From: an uncultured Pseudohongiella sp.
GTDB taxonomy: Bacteria > Pseudomonadota > Gammaproteobacteria > Pseudomonadales > Pseudohongiellaceae
Assembly: GCA_951812715.1 (NCBI GenBank)
Contig: OX638323.1
Span: 2,398,577 to 2,462,576 of the forward strand
Direction: 5' to 3'
DNA length: 64,000 bases
Shown here in pieces: positions 55,494-64,000 of this stretch (the first letter of the stretch is position 1; every line of letters begins with the position of its first letter). The notes under the pieces were generated by a model. It had not been told where the DNA came from. It made no database searches and worked only from the letters and a program-made list of their open reading frames with translations. The translations under genes were made by a program, and so were the position numbers.

Positions 55494-56801
55494 TCAGCGC
55501 TTCTCCCGGCCCACGGCGCGAAAGCCGATATCGCTTCGGTACTGAACACCTTCCCAATGAATGCTTCGGGTGAGCTCATAGGCTGCCTCTTGCGCGGCGG
55601 CGATGCCATCGCCGAGGGCCATGACGCAAAGTACGCGGCCGCCATTGGTGAGGATGACATGGTCACCTCCAGGAGCGGTGGGAGCTTCGCGTACGGTGCC
55701 GGCGTGAAAGACTTTCCGGCCTTCGCCCGCCTCACGGTCCAGGCCCGAGATCACAGCGCCCTTGGCATAGCTTCCGGGATAGCCTCCCGAGGCAAGCACC
55801 ACGCCAAGACAACTGCGCGGATCCCATTGCGCCGTGACCTTGTCGAGGTTGCCGCTCAGCGCCGCAAGGCAAAGTTCGGCCAGGTCGGATCGCAAGCGCA
55901 TCATGATCGGCTGGGCTTCCGGGTCGCCGAAGCGGCAATTGAATTCGACTACATTGACCTCGCCATCAGGCGAGACCATCAGGCCCGCGTACAGAAAGCC
56001 TACATAGGGATGGCCATCCGCCGCCATACCGGAGATGACCGGGCGGATCACCCGGTCCATGATGCGCTCGTGAACTTCATCGGTTACCACCGGCGCCGGA
56101 GAATAGGCGCCCATGCCGCCGGTATTGGGCCCCTTGTCGCCGTCGTCGCGCGCCTTGTGGTCCTGGGAGGTGGCCATCGGCAAGATATTCGCGCCATCGC
56201 TCATGACGATGAAACTCGCTTCTTCGCCGGCCAGGAATTCTTCGACAACAACGCGATGTCCCGCTTCGCCGAAGCGGTTGCCGGACAACATGTCCTTTAT
56301 CGTTGCGATGGCTTCGTCTTCAGTTTGGGCGACGGTGACGCCCTTGCCCGCGGCCAGGCCGTCGGCCTTGATCACGATGGGCGCGCCGTGCGCGCGCACG
56401 AAGGCCGCGGCCGGCTCAACCTCGGTGAAGACCTCGTAGGCGGCCGTGGGAATGCCGTGGCGGCGCATGAAATCCTTGCTGAAGGACTTCGACCCTTCGA
56501 GCCTCGCCGCGGCCTGCACCGGGCCGAAGCATGGCAATCCTCTTTGCTGGAAATAGTCGGTGACGCCGGCAACCAGCGGTACTTCCGGGCCCACGATGGT
56601 AAGGGCCACATTCTGTTCCCGGGCAAAATCCGCCAGGGCGGCGAAATCCGTAACGCCTATGGAAATATTCTCGACCTTGGGTTCCGTCGCGGTGCCGCCG
56701 TTTCCCGGCGCCACAAACACTTTATCCACCCTGGGCGATTGGGCGCATCTCCAGGCAAGGGCGTGCTCGCGCCCGCCGGAACCGATTACGAGTACTTTCA
56801 T
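55494..56801 (-). CDS. purD: Phosphoribosylamine-glycine ligase
   Basis: Second step of purine synthesis, an ATP-grasp enzyme. The 435-residue protein begins MKVLVIGSGGREHALAWR and shows GPEVPLVAGVTDYF, SKSFSKDFMRRHGIPTA, PIVIKADGLAAGKGVTVA, TGGMGAYSPAP and VVEFNCRFGDPEAQPIMMRL. All are standard. It lies downstream of purH on the same strand, the usual purHD order, with a 130-base gap that contains a palindrome. Confidence 0.97.
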   Translation of the reverse strand: MKVLVIGSGGREHALAWRCAQSPRVDKVFVAPGNGGTATEPKVENISIGVTDFAALADFAREQNVALTIVGPEVPLVAGVTDYFQQRGLPCFGPVQAAARLEGSKSFSKDFMRRHGIPTAAYEVFTEVEPAAAFVRAHGAPIVIKADGLAAGKGVTVAQTEDEAIATIKDMLSGNRFGEAGHRVVVEEFLAGEEASFIVMSDGANILPMATSQDHKARDDGDKGPNTGGMGAYSPAPVVTDEVHERIMDRVIRPVISGMAADGHPYVGFLYAGLMVSPDGEVNVVEFNCRFGDPEAQPIMMRLRSDLAELCLAALSGNLDKVTAQWDPRSCLGVVLASGGYPGSYAKGAVISGLDREAGEGRKVFHAGTVREAPTAPGGDHVILTNGGRVLCVMALGDGIAAAQEAAYELTRSIHWEGVQYRSDIGFRAVGREKR

Positions 56802-56860
56802 TTGACGATCATCCTCGGTGCTGATGGCGGGGCAGTTGCGACACTACGCCATAACAGTAG

Positions 56861-56887
56861 ATTCTGCGACTCCGCTACGCGCAGAAT
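56861..56887. repeat. REP-like palindrome between purH and purD
   Basis: ATTCTGCG (56861-56868) and CGCAGAAT (56880-56887) form an 8-bp stem with an 11-base loop (actccgctacg). The same half-sites occur at 55462-55480. A role in mRNA stability between the two pur genes is possible. Confidence 0.6.
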
Positions 56888-56931
56888 GACAATAAGTCCA
56901 TTCTCCCGCGCACAGTCTTGGAGCACTTTCT

Positions 56932-58515
56932 TCAATGCCTGAAGTGGCGTATGCCGGTGAATACCATTGCCATGCCGTGTTCGTCGGCGGCGGCGATCAC
57001 TTCCGCATCGCGCATCGAGCCGCCGGGCTGGATCACGGCGGTAATACCGGCGGCCGCTGCGGCGTCGATGCCGTCCCGGAACGGGAAAAAAGCGTCCGAG
57101 GCCATCACCGAGCCGGCTACCTCGAGGTCTTCGTCACTGGCCTTGATGCTGGCGATTCGGGCGCTGTAGACGCGGCTCATCTGGCCCGCGCCAACGCCTA
57201 TGGTCCTGAGTCCGCGGCAATAGACGATGGCGTTTGACTTGACGTATTGCGCCACGGTCCAGGCGAACAGCAGATCGCGCATCTCGCTCTCGTCCGGCGA
57301 CCGCCGGCTGACAATGTTGAGTTCGTCTTCGCTGACTTCCTGCACATCGGCGTCCTGCAGGAGCAGGCCGCCGTTGACGCGCTTCAGATCCTGCCCGGCC
57401 GGTCGTTGTTCGGGCCATTGTCCGCAAGCGAGCACACGAACGTTCTGTTTGGCGCTCGTGGCCGCCAGCGCTTGTTCCGACACCGAAGGGGCGACGATCA
57501 CTTCACTGAATTGCTGTTCGACGATGCAGGCGGCGGTTTCCTCGTCAAGCTCCCGATTGAAGGCGATGATGCCGCCGAAAGCCGATGTCGGATCGGTCTG
57601 AAATGCCGCCTGGTACGCCGCCAGCGAAGTCTCCGCCACCGCCACGCCGCAAGGGTTGGCGTGCTTGACGATTACGCAGGCCGGCTCACGGAAGGACTTG
57701 ACGCATTCCAGTGCGGCATCGGCATCCATGATGTTGTTGAACGAAAGGGTCTTGCCTTGCAATTGCCGGGCGCCGGCGATACTGCCGGCAGCAGGGTTGC
57801 GGTCGCGGTAGAAAGCGGCCGCCTGGTGCGGATTCTCGCCATAACGTAGTTCCTGCTGCTTGCTGAACTGGCGATTGAAAGTGCGCGGGAAGCGGTCGGC
57901 CTCGCCATCCACGCCAACTCGGGCGCCGAGATAATTGGCGATCATGCCGTCATAGGCGGCGGTGTGTTCGAAAGCGGCGACAGCGAGTTCGAAACGAGTA
58001 GCTTCGTCGAGCGATCCGGCGCCAGCTTCGAGGGCGGCGGTCAGGCGCTCATAATCCGAAGGATTCACCACGACCGCGACAAAACGGTAATTCTTCGCCG
58101 CTGCCCGCAACAAAGTTGGACCGCCGATGTCGATGTTCTCGATGGCTTCGGCGAGTTCGCATCCCGGCCGGCTTACGGCCTGTTCGAACGGGTACAGATT
58201 AGCCACCACCAGGTCGATCGGCGGAATGTCGTGTTGCTCCATGACCGCCAGATCGATATCACGCCGGGCGAGGATGCCGCCGTGAATTTTCGGATGCAAG
58301 GTCTTGACGCGCCCGTCCATCATTTCCGGGAAGCCGGTATAGCTGGAAATTTCAATCGCCGCGATACCGGCTTCGCGCAGCATCCGGTGCGTACCGCCGG
58401 TGGACAGTATTTCAATGCCGAGCCGTTCGAGGGAGGCGGCGAATGGCGCGAGGCCGGTTTTGTCGGAAACGGTAATCAGTGCTCTGCGCACCGGGGCAGA
58501 ATTCTCGGCAGTCAT
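56932..58515 (-). CDS. purH: Bifunctional AICAR transformylase / IMP cyclohydrolase
   Basis: Catalyses the last two steps to IMP. The 527-residue protein has the N-terminal cyclohydrolase domain ([55 protein letters not shown]) and the C-terminal transformylase domain ([23 protein letters not shown] with the catalytic Lys-His, [14 protein letters not shown], and [11 protein letters not shown]). The start at 58515 ([13 protein letters not shown]) fits. It is 11 bases downstream of fis on the same strand. Confidence 0.97.
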   Translation of the reverse strand: MTAENSAPVRRALITVSDKTGLAPFAASLERLGIEILSTGGTHRMLREAGIAAIEISSYTGFPEMMDGRVKTLHPKIHGGILARRDIDLAVMEQHDIPPIDLVVANLYPFEQAVSRPGCELAEAIENIDIGGPTLLRAAAKNYRFVAVVVNPSDYERLTAALEAGAGSLDEATRFELAVAAFEHTAAYDGMIANYLGARVGVDGEADRFPRTFNRQFSKQQELRYGENPHQAAAFYRDRNPAAGSIAGARQLQGKTLSFNNIMDADAALECVKSFREPACVIVKHANPCGVAVAETSLAAYQAAFQTDPTSAFGGIIAFNRELDEETAACIVEQQFSEVIVAPSVSEQALAATSAKQNVRVLACGQWPEQRPAGQDLKRVNGGLLLQDADVQEVSEDELNIVSRRSPDESEMRDLLFAWTVAQYVKSNAIVYCRGLRTIGVGAGQMSRVYSARIASIKASDEDLEVAGSVMASDAFFPFRDGIDAAAAAGITAVIQPGGSMRDAEVIAAADEHGMAMVFTGIRHFRH

Positions 58516-58526
58516 TGTCTTGCGTG

Positions 58527-58814
58527 CTAGATCAAACCGTATTGCTTGAGACGGGCGCGTAGCGTACCACGGTTGAGGCCCAGCATCACGGCGGCCTTGC
58601 ACTGGTTGTTGCCGGTGCGGCGCATGACGTTGGCGAGCAGGGTGGCTTCGACTTCGGACATTACCAGCCGGTGCAGATCGGTGACGAATTCCTGATCCAT
58701 GTTGTCGAAATAGTGATCTACGGAGTTATGCACCTCGTCACGCAAGGCGCCTCCGGAATTGGACTTCGCGGAGTCCGCGTCTCGCATCGCCGAGGCGACG
58801 CCGGGATGTTTCAT
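58527..58814 (-). CDS. fis: Nucleoid-associated regulator Fis
   Basis: DNA-bending protein that activates rRNA promoters and shapes the chromosome. The 95-residue chain has a polar N-terminus, the dimerisation helices ([25 protein letters not shown]) and the C-terminal helix-turn-helix [22 protein letters not shown], almost identical in pattern to E. coli Fis. In most gammaproteobacteria dusB lies immediately upstream; here a DUF3426 gene precedes it instead, 110 bases away. Confidence 0.95.
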   Translation of the reverse strand: MKHPGVASAMRDADSAKSNSGGALRDEVHNSVDHYFDNMDQEFVTDLHRLVMSEVEATLLANVMRRTGNNQCKAAVMLGLNRGTLRARLKQYGLI

Positions 58815-58924
58815 GCTGTTCCTGCATTTTTTACCCGCTTGGTTTTGTTGTTTGATGCGCGGGAAAGACTAGAGCTTGTTCTGAACTTGATAATAGCGGC
58901 ACACCCCGGTTTGCGAAAGAGCAA

Positions 58925-59857
58925 TTACTCCGAATGCGGCGCCTTGAACGAAATTTCGTAGCTGACTGCCCGCGGTCCCGGATTAATGACTTCGAGTTCG
59001 ACTTGCACCGGCGAGTTCGGCGGCATCAGTTCCAGGGCCAGCAGGTCGGGATGCAGGTATTCCGCCGGAGCGAACTCGCGCATCGCCACTGTGCGGGCGT
59101 CGAGCGAGGAGAAGCGCAGCACGAGTACCGGAAAGGGCTGCGGAAAGGGCGCGGCATTGTGGAACTGGGCGGCAAGCAGATAAGCGTTCGGATAATCCGG
59201 GTGTGTGCGCAAGGCGGTATTGTCATTGCGGATTTGGCTGACGCGGGAATAGACCGGCAGTTCGCAGCCGGCCCGCGCGCAGATCCGTGCGTAGCCGGGG
59301 CGCAGCCAATCCACCTGGCTGTAGACCGGTAGATGGCGCCAGAGGTATTGTGCCGCGAGCGCAGTCAGTAGCATCAGCGCCAGCGTCGTTTGCCCGACAA
59401 ACGCGCCCCAATTAAAGTTGGTTCCAGATTGCAGCTCAAGAGCGGGATTGGCTTGTTTGATCGCCTCGCGTCCGTCCTCGGGCAGAATTTCGAACTGTTC
59501 CTTGAATTCAGGCAATTCGAGAGGTTCTTCATCAGGTGACTTTGCGTCCGCCGCGGGTGACGCTTGCATGGCCCCCGCGGGGTTCGGATCCCCGCGCGCC
59601 ACCGCGGACTCTTGTTCCCCGTTGTTGCGGGACTGGTTCACGAACGAGTCTGGATTGAAGTATTCCTCTGGCGCGCGGCCGATGAAAACCGATTCCGCGG
59701 AGTCGGTATCTCCGGTGGATTCGATCAGATTATCCGCGGCGGGAAATACTCGCAGACACGCCCCGCAACGCGCCAGTCCGCCGGAGGATTCAAGCTGTCG
59801 CCGGCTGATATTGAAAGTGGAGCGGCAATTTGGACAGCGGGTGACGTTCAAACTCAT
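58925..59857 (-). CDS. Zinc-ribbon and DUF3426 membrane protein
   Basis: The 310-residue protein begins with an MJ0042-type zinc ribbon (TRCPNCRSTFNI...LARCGACLRVF, four cysteines), continues with an acidic, low-complexity linker to about residue 140, one membrane segment (about 155-178, TTLALMLLTALAAQYLW) and a C-terminal DUF3426 domain (RTHPDYPNAYLLAAQFHNAAPFPQPFPVLVLRFSSL). This domain order and the position next to prmA and fis are typical of the family. Function is unknown. A 240-base gap to prmA holds only a small inverted repeat (59913-59930). Confidence 0.9.
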   Translation of the reverse strand: MSLNVTRCPNCRSTFNISRRQLESSGGLARCGACLRVFPAADNLIESTGDTDSAESVFIGRAPEEYFNPDSFVNQSRNNGEQESAVARGDPNPAGAMQASPAADAKSPDEEPLELPEFKEQFEILPEDGREAIKQANPALELQSGTNFNWGAFVGQTTLALMLLTALAAQYLWRHLPVYSQVDWLRPGYARICARAGCELPVYSRVSQIRNDNTALRTHPDYPNAYLLAAQFHNAAPFPQPFPVLVLRFSSLDARTVAMREFAPAEYLHPDLLALELMPPNSPVQVELEVINPGPRAVSYEISFKAPHSE

Positions 59858-60098
59858 TATGTAGCCAATCCGATCGCCTGTTCGCGGCCTAAAGGGGTGA
59901 CGGCAAGCGATTGCGAAACGACAGTTTCGCGCGCGGCCGGAGCGACTCCGAACTGTGCTCGGCGGCTGGAACTACACATGCGTCGCCCGCATTTTCAATC
60001 ACGAATTCCGGTAACGCGGGATTCCACTATAACAGCCGAATAGCTGTCAAACTTGTTCGGGACTTCGCCGTATCCGCAGGCCGGGCTGATATTCGGGT

Positions 60099-60980
60099 TC
60101 ACGCTTCGCGCCGGCCGCTCAGCAAGACCCAATTATTATCCAGCAACGTGGCTTCAAAATCGAAGTGTTCACTATAGGCCTTTCGCAATTGTTCCGCCTG
60201 CTCTTCCATTATTCCGGACAGAACGATCATACCGCCCGGCTTGACCAGGGCGCTGAAGCGTCCGCGCAGTTGCAGCAGTGGTTCAGCGAGGATGTTCGCC
60301 AGCAGCAGGTCGACTTGCAAGGCGGGGAGCTGTTCAGGCCCGGCCACGATAACCTGTTGCTCTTGCAGTCCATTGTGGCGGCAATTCTCGCGGCTGGCGG
60401 CCAAGGCCTGGGGGTCATGATCCACCGCGAACACCGGCCAGGCGCCGAGCAGGGCCGCGGCAATGGCGAGTATGCCCGAGCCGCAGCCGTAGTCGATCAC
60501 GCCAAGTCCTTCGAGCCGGGATTGCGCCAGCTTGCGCAGGCACATCGCGGTGGTGGGATGGGTTCCGCTGCCGAATGCCAGGCCCGGATCGAGCATGACA
60601 TTGACCGCGTCCGGATCAGGCGGGGCAAGGACATGGATGGAAGGACAGACCCACAATCGTTCGCCGAATCGCATGGGTCGAAAATCCTGCTGCCAGACCC
60701 GCTCCCATTGGCGTTCTTCGAGCGTTTCGATTTCCCGCGGGCTATTGGGCAAGGCGTCCTGCAATTCCCGGCACAGTCGGTCAAGTCCAGTCTCAAATGG
60801 AAACAGGCCGATCAAGGTAACGCGGTTCCAGAGTTTTACTTCGCCGGGCGCAAGTTCGAACAGCGGCTGTCCCGCGGCGTCGGCGCTAGTTATCGAAAGC
60901 GCGCCATGACGCCAGAGCAAGGCTTCCGCGACTTCGCATTCGCTGGCTGACAGGCGCAGCTTCAGTTGCCGCCAGGGCAT
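60099..60980 (-). CDS. prmA: Ribosomal protein L11 methyltransferase
   Basis: Trimethylates ribosomal protein L11. The 293-residue protein has the small substrate-recognition domain at the N-terminus and a SAM-binding domain with DPGLAFGSGTHPTTAMCL, VIDYGCGSGILAIAAALLGA, DHDPQALAASREN and LLLANILAEPLLQL, all family motifs. Its ATG overlaps the accC stop by one base (TGATG), so accC and prmA are coupled as in many relatives. Confidence 0.96.
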   Translation of the reverse strand: MPWRQLKLRLSASECEVAEALLWRHGALSITSADAAGQPLFELAPGEVKLWNRVTLIGLFPFETGLDRLCRELQDALPNSPREIETLEERQWERVWQQDFRPMRFGERLWVCPSIHVLAPPDPDAVNVMLDPGLAFGSGTHPTTAMCLRKLAQSRLEGLGVIDYGCGSGILAIAAALLGAWPVFAVDHDPQALAASRENCRHNGLQEQQVIVAGPEQLPALQVDLLLANILAEPLLQLRGRFSALVKPGGMIVLSGIMEEQAEQLRKAYSEHFDFEATLLDNNWVLLSGRREA

Positions 60981-62320
60981 CAGCGGCCGAGCTTGCTTTC
61001 CAGATAATGAATATTGTAGCCGCCCTTGCGAATTTCCGGATCGGTGACGAGATCCCGCATCAGCGGCGCATTGCTCTTGATGCCGTCGATCAGCAGCTCC
61101 TCCAGCGCGATGCGCATGCGCGTCAGCGCCTGTTCACGGTCCTGGGCGTGGGTCACGACCTTGGCGATCAGGGAATCGTAATGCGGTGGCACGGAGTAGC
61201 CACTGTAAAGATGGGAATCGACGCGTACGCCCGGCCCGCCGGGGCAATGAAACAGATTCACTTTGCCGGGGCTTGGCAGAAAACTGGCCGGGTCTTCGGC
61301 GTTGATGCGGCATTCCACCGAATGCCCGCTGAACTTGATATCGTCCTGGCTTGCGGACAGGGGCTCGCCGCCGGCAATCCGCAACTGTTCCTTGACGATG
61401 TCGAATCCGGTGACCATTTCGGTTACCGGATGCTCAACTTGCACGCGGGTATTCATTTCGATGAAATAGAACTGCTCGTCCTGGTAAAGAAACTCCAGCG
61501 TGCCGGCGCCGCGATACCGCAGCCGGCGGCAGGCGTTGATGCAGGCTTCGGCTACTTCTTGCCGCACCGCTTCTGGAATGCCGGGCGCTGGCGCTTCCTC
61601 GATCACTTTCTGATGCCGGCGTTGCAAAGAACAATCGCGGTCGCCTAGATACAGGGCATTGCCCATGCCGTCGCCGATTACCTGTATTTCCACATGGCGC
61701 GGATTTTCCAGATATTTTTCCAGGTAGACCGAGTCGGAACCGAAGAAGGATTTCGCTTCGGTGCGGGTGACATAGATCGATTGCAGCAGATTGTTTTCGT
61801 GATTTACCACGCGCATGCCGCGGCCGCCGCCGCCGGCCGCCGCCTTGATCAGAACCGGATAACCGATCTCGCGGGCGAGTTCCAGGCTGCGCTGCTGATT
61901 GTCGTCAAGCGGTCCGTTGGAGCCCGGAACCGTGGGTATGCCGGCCTCGCGCATAGTCTGGATGGCGGATACCTTGTCGCCCATCAGGCGGATGGTCTCG
62001 GCGCTGGGGCCGATGAAAACGAAGCCGCTGTTCTCGACTTGCTCGGCGAAGTCGGCGTTTTCCGAGAGAAAGCCGTAGCCGGGATGCACGCTATCGGCCT
62101 CACTGACTTCCATGGCGCTGATGATGGCCGGAATGTTCAGATAGCTGTCGCTGGGATTGGGTGGTCCAATGCAGACGCATTCGTCCGAAAGGCGCACATG
62201 CATCAGATCGGTGTCGGCGGTGGAATGCACCGCGACCGTCCCAATTCCGAGCTCCTTGCAGGCGCGCAGGACACGCAAGGCGATTTCGCCACGGTTGGCA
62301 ATAAGGATTTTTTTCAGCAC
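60980..62320 (-). CDS. accC: Biotin carboxylase subunit of acetyl-CoA carboxylase
   Basis: ATP-grasp enzyme that carboxylates the biotin of AccB for fatty acid synthesis. The 446-residue protein starts [25 protein letters not shown], with [52 protein letters not shown] and [18 protein letters not shown]. The GTG at 62320 has CAGGAACA upstream and agrees with family N-termini better than the TTG six codons earlier. It follows accB after 28 bases. Confidence 0.97.
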   Translation of the reverse strand: MLKKILIANRGEIALRVLRACKELGIGTVAVHSTADTDLMHVRLSDECVCIGPPNPSDSYLNIPAIISAMEVSEADSVHPGYGFLSENADFAEQVENSGFVFIGPSAETIRLMGDKVSAIQTMREAGIPTVPGSNGPLDDNQQRSLELAREIGYPVLIKAAAGGGGRGMRVVNHENNLLQSIYVTRTEAKSFFGSDSVYLEKYLENPRHVEIQVIGDGMGNALYLGDRDCSLQRRHQKVIEEAPAPGIPEAVRQEVAEACINACRRLRYRGAGTLEFLYQDEQFYFIEMNTRVQVEHPVTEMVTGFDIVKEQLRIAGGEPLSASQDDIKFSGHSVECRINAEDPASFLPSPGKVNLFHCPGGPGVRVDSHLYSGYSVPPHYDSLIAKVVTHAQDREQALTRMRIALEELLIDGIKSNAPLMRDLVTDPEIRKGGYNIHYLESKLGR

Positions 62321-62348
62321 GGCGGTGTTCCTGAACAATAAAAAGTGC

Positions 62349-62792
62349 CTAGACGATCCGCACCAGCGGCTGACCGAATTCCACCGGTTTGCCGTCTTCC
62401 ACCAGAATCGCGTCCACCACGCCGGAGAATTCGGATTCGATCTGGTTCATCATCTTCATGGCTTCCACGATGCCGATTACATCGCCTTCCTTGATCTGTT
62501 GGCCCAACTCAACATAGGGCGGCGAAGACGGCGCCGGCGCCCGGTAGAAAGTGCCCACCATGGGCGAGTCAACTACGTTGCCGGTTTCGACCGCGGGCGC
62601 GGCTGGCGCGGCCGGCTCAGGTACAGGGGCCGGTGCAGTCGCCGCCGCGACAACCGGCGCCGCGGCAATCGGCGGACTGATTCTTGATGCGCGACTGATT
62701 CGAACCGCTTCCTCGCCTTCCTTGATCTCGATTTCCGCGATGTCGGAAGTCTCCAGCAGTTCAATCAACTTCTTTACCTTGCGAATGTCCAT
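62349..62792 (-). CDS. accB: Biotin carboxyl carrier protein of acetyl-CoA carboxylase
   Basis: Carries the carboxylated biotin between AccC and the transferase. The 147-residue protein has an N-terminal helix ([32 protein letters not shown]), an Ala/Pro-rich linker (about 40-70) and the biotinyl domain with [14 protein letters not shown] and [12 protein letters not shown], whose Lys is the biotin site. The ATG at 62792 is chosen over the longer frame, which overlaps aroQ. It lies 23 bases after aroQ. Confidence 0.97.
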   Translation of the reverse strand: MDIRKVKKLIELLETSDIAEIEIKEGEEAVRISRASRISPPIAAAPVVAAATAPAPVPEPAAPAAPAVETGNVVDSPMVGTFYRAPAPSSPPYVELGQQIKEGDVIGIVEAMKMMNQIESEFSGVVDAILVEDGKPVEFGQPLVRIV

Positions 62793-62815
62793 GATCGTTC
62801 CCCCCTTTGCTCCGA

Positions 62816-63256
62816 TCAGTTGGCAAGTCTGCGGCAGGCAGCCTGCAACGCCAGTTCGTAGCCCTGGGCGCCGAGACCAATCACGCAACCCACGGCGATG
62901 TCGGAAAACCAGGATTTGTGGCGATACGGCTCGCGGCTGAAAAGATTTGACAAGTGCACTTCAATGAACGGCACGGCCGCGGCCAGTATGGCGTCGCGGA
63001 TGGCAATGCTGGTATGGGTGAAGCCGCCGAGATTCACCAGCATGAAAGCGGTGTCGTCAAGGCGGGCCAGTTGGATCCGGTCGATCAACGCGCCTTCTGA
63101 ATTGCTTTGCAGGGCATCGAATTCATGGCCGGCGGCCGCGCATTGGCCGGCAAGGCGCTTGTTAATGTCGTCAAGCGTGTCGGAGCCGTAGATATGCGGC
63201 TCACGATGCCCAAGCAGGTTGAGATTGGGGCCGTGCAAGGCCAGGATTTTCGCCAT
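62816..63256 (-). CDS. aroQ: Type II 3-dehydroquinate dehydratase
   Basis: Third step of the shikimate pathway. The 146-residue protein shows [25 protein letters not shown] (catalytic Tyr loop with Arg), [20 protein letters not shown] and [17 protein letters not shown], all typical of the dodecameric type II enzyme. It begins the aroQ-accB-accC-prmA cluster, usually found right after dsbD, which here is only a single domain. The stop codon lies just 23 bases before accB. Confidence 0.96.
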   Translation of the reverse strand: MAKILALHGPNLNLLGHREPHIYGSDTLDDINKRLAGQCAAAGHEFDALQSNSEGALIDRIQLARLDDTAFMLVNLGGFTHTSIAIRDAILAAAVPFIEVHLSNLFSREPYRHKSWFSDIAVGCVIGLGAQGYELALQAACRRLAN

Positions 63257-63361
63257 AACAGAATTCCAGAACTGCTAATTTCGACGCCAATCAGCGCCAA
63301 TTGCAATAACTTTGGCGCATTTTCTCAGAAAATGAACAGAAGTGCAGTTATTTTTTCGCAC

Positions 63362-63847
63362 TCAGCGGGTGGGCAGTTCGAACTGCGTTTGTTGCGGGGG
63401 ATAGCAGAAGCCCCAGTCGGCGCAGCCCTGGAATTCGATCAGCAGCAGGGCGCCCGCGGTCACGTCCTGGGCGATATCCAGTTCTACCGTTAGCTGGTCA
63501 TAGTAAGCAACCACGGCGCCGAAAAATTGATCGTTTTTCTCCAATCCCGGCGGCAATTGAAAATCCAGATGCAGCTCCTCGTCGCCGGTTTGCAGCCGAA
63601 AGCCGAAAGCGTGGCGATACAGATAATGTTCCGGCGCGGGATTGAAAATTACGCGGAATTGGCCCGGCGCCGCTTCGCTGACGTACCAGGGGAAGGCTTC
63701 GTCGATCGGCAGCGCTTGCTGGCTGTCCCCTGCCAAAGGATCGCTGGATCGTACCGGCAATTGCGCCAACGCCGGAATTGTCGCCAGGGCCAGGATCGAC
63801 AGGACGGCGAGAAGGGCGGCGGAGGGTCTGCTCACATCAGGCCGCAT
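63362..63847 (-). CDS. Stand-alone DsbD N-terminal (alpha) domain protein
   Basis: The 161-residue protein has a signal peptide (about 1-29, ending ALAQ) and a complete DsbD alpha domain: [33 protein letters not shown] and [13 protein letters not shown], where Cys142 and Cys148 match the redox pair Cys103/Cys109 of E. coli DsbD. The membrane beta domain and thioredoxin-like gamma domain are absent; only 105 non-coding bases follow before aroQ, so they are deleted here rather than frameshifted. The ATG at 63847 overlaps the fabB stop. A partner encoded elsewhere would have to supply electrons. Confidence 0.85.
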   Translation of the reverse strand: MRPDVSRPSAALLAVLSILALATIPALAQLPVRSSDPLAGDSQQALPIDEAFPWYVSEAAPGQFRVIFNPAPEHYLYRHAFGFRLQTGDEELHLDFQLPPGLEKNDQFFGAVVAYYDQLTVELDIAQDVTAGALLLIEFQGCADWGFCYPPQQTQFELPTR

Positions 63848-64000
63848 AACGATCAAACACCAGGCAAGCATTGGTTCCGCCGAATCCAAAGCTGTTGGAA
63901 AGAATGCGATTCAGCTTTGCGTTATCGCGGCGCTCGCGCATGATCGGCAGGCCCTCGGCCTGCTCGTCGAGGTTGTCGATATTGATCGACTCGGCGACGA
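63837..64000 (-). CDS. fabB: 3-oxoacyl-ACP synthase, C-terminal end (FabB-like), partial
   Basis: The last 53 codons of a minus-strand gene run off the window. They read [16 protein letters not shown], then [25 protein letters not shown] and a stop. [10 protein letters not shown] is the conserved C-terminal motif of beta-ketoacyl-ACP synthases, and [11 protein letters not shown] matches FabB more than FabF. The enzyme elongates acyl chains. The gene overlaps the DsbD-domain gene by 11 bases. Confidence 0.88.
   Translation of the reverse strand, partial: VAESINIDNLDEQAEGLPIMRERRDNAKLNRILSNSFGFGGTNACLVFDRYAA

Noticed and set aside
55425..56942. 505-codon plus-strand frame opposite purD
   Set aside because: Antisense shadow of a well-supported purD gene.

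Overview
The window looks like a chromosome segment of a gammaproteobacterium. It carries the rpsU/yqeY/dnaG/rpoD block, the lptD-surA-pdxA-rsmA-apaG-apaH block with divergent amgK-murU, trpE and trpGDC, purH/purD next to fis, prmA/accC/accB/aroQ, coq7, fabB and a TonB-dependent receptor, all in arrangements known from that class. Most genes are GC-rich; a few strikingly AT-rich patches hold membrane-protein and peptide-export genes. Many gene remnants, IS fragments and repeats suggest a genome with relaxed selection or recent reshuffling; a host-associated lifestyle is only an inference.

Layout. 1-6.3 kb: sdaA, a decayed amidohydrolase, a small AT-rich membrane-protein pair, a cytochrome c/copper-monooxygenase-like secreted protein, a secreted metallo-beta-lactamase-fold hydrolase, then a nine-copy array of 132-bp repeats that abuts the 3' end of a tRNA(CAU) gene. 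6.3-11.3 kb: rpoD, dnaG, yqeY, rpsU, all on the minus strand. 11.4-22.7 kb: an accessory island that splits the usual rpsU/tsaD neighbourhood. It holds an IS1380-type element, a double-glycine peptide export cassette (membrane fusion protein, C39-peptidase ABC transporter, CPBP-type membrane protein, precursor peptide with its own promoter), decayed transposases and a TonB-dependent receptor. 22.7-29.7 kb: tsaD, folB, folK, a second accessory patch (tandem DUF4143 remnants and a second copy of the small membrane-protein pair), pteridine reductase, cca, apaH. 29.9-39 kb: apaG, rsmA, pdxA, surA, lptD (minus) and amgK, murU, a small ORF, rpe (plus). 39.3-53.8 kb: trpE and trpGDC, separated by about 10.5 kb carrying a photolyase, two giant FG-GAP repeat proteins and a Fic protein. 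53.8-64 kb: OsmC-like, DUF1801, coq7, purD, purH, fis, a DUF3426 zinc-ribbon membrane protein, prmA, accC, accB, aroQ, a stand-alone DsbD N-terminal domain and the 3' end of fabB.

Most noteworthy: (1) the double-glycine peptide cassette, whose precursor has a textbook leader but an acidic, cysteine-free core with N-x-G-T repeats, plus a relic of a second C39 transporter beside it; (2) an apparently undescribed two-gene membrane module present twice with an identical 29-bp gene overlap and reciprocal decay; (3) a roughly 190-bp dispersed repeat family that seems related to the 132-bp tandem array, which itself carries copies of a tRNA 3' end; (4) twin secreted FG-GAP proteins, each with 22 repeats. 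All calls come from reading the sequence; no database search was run.
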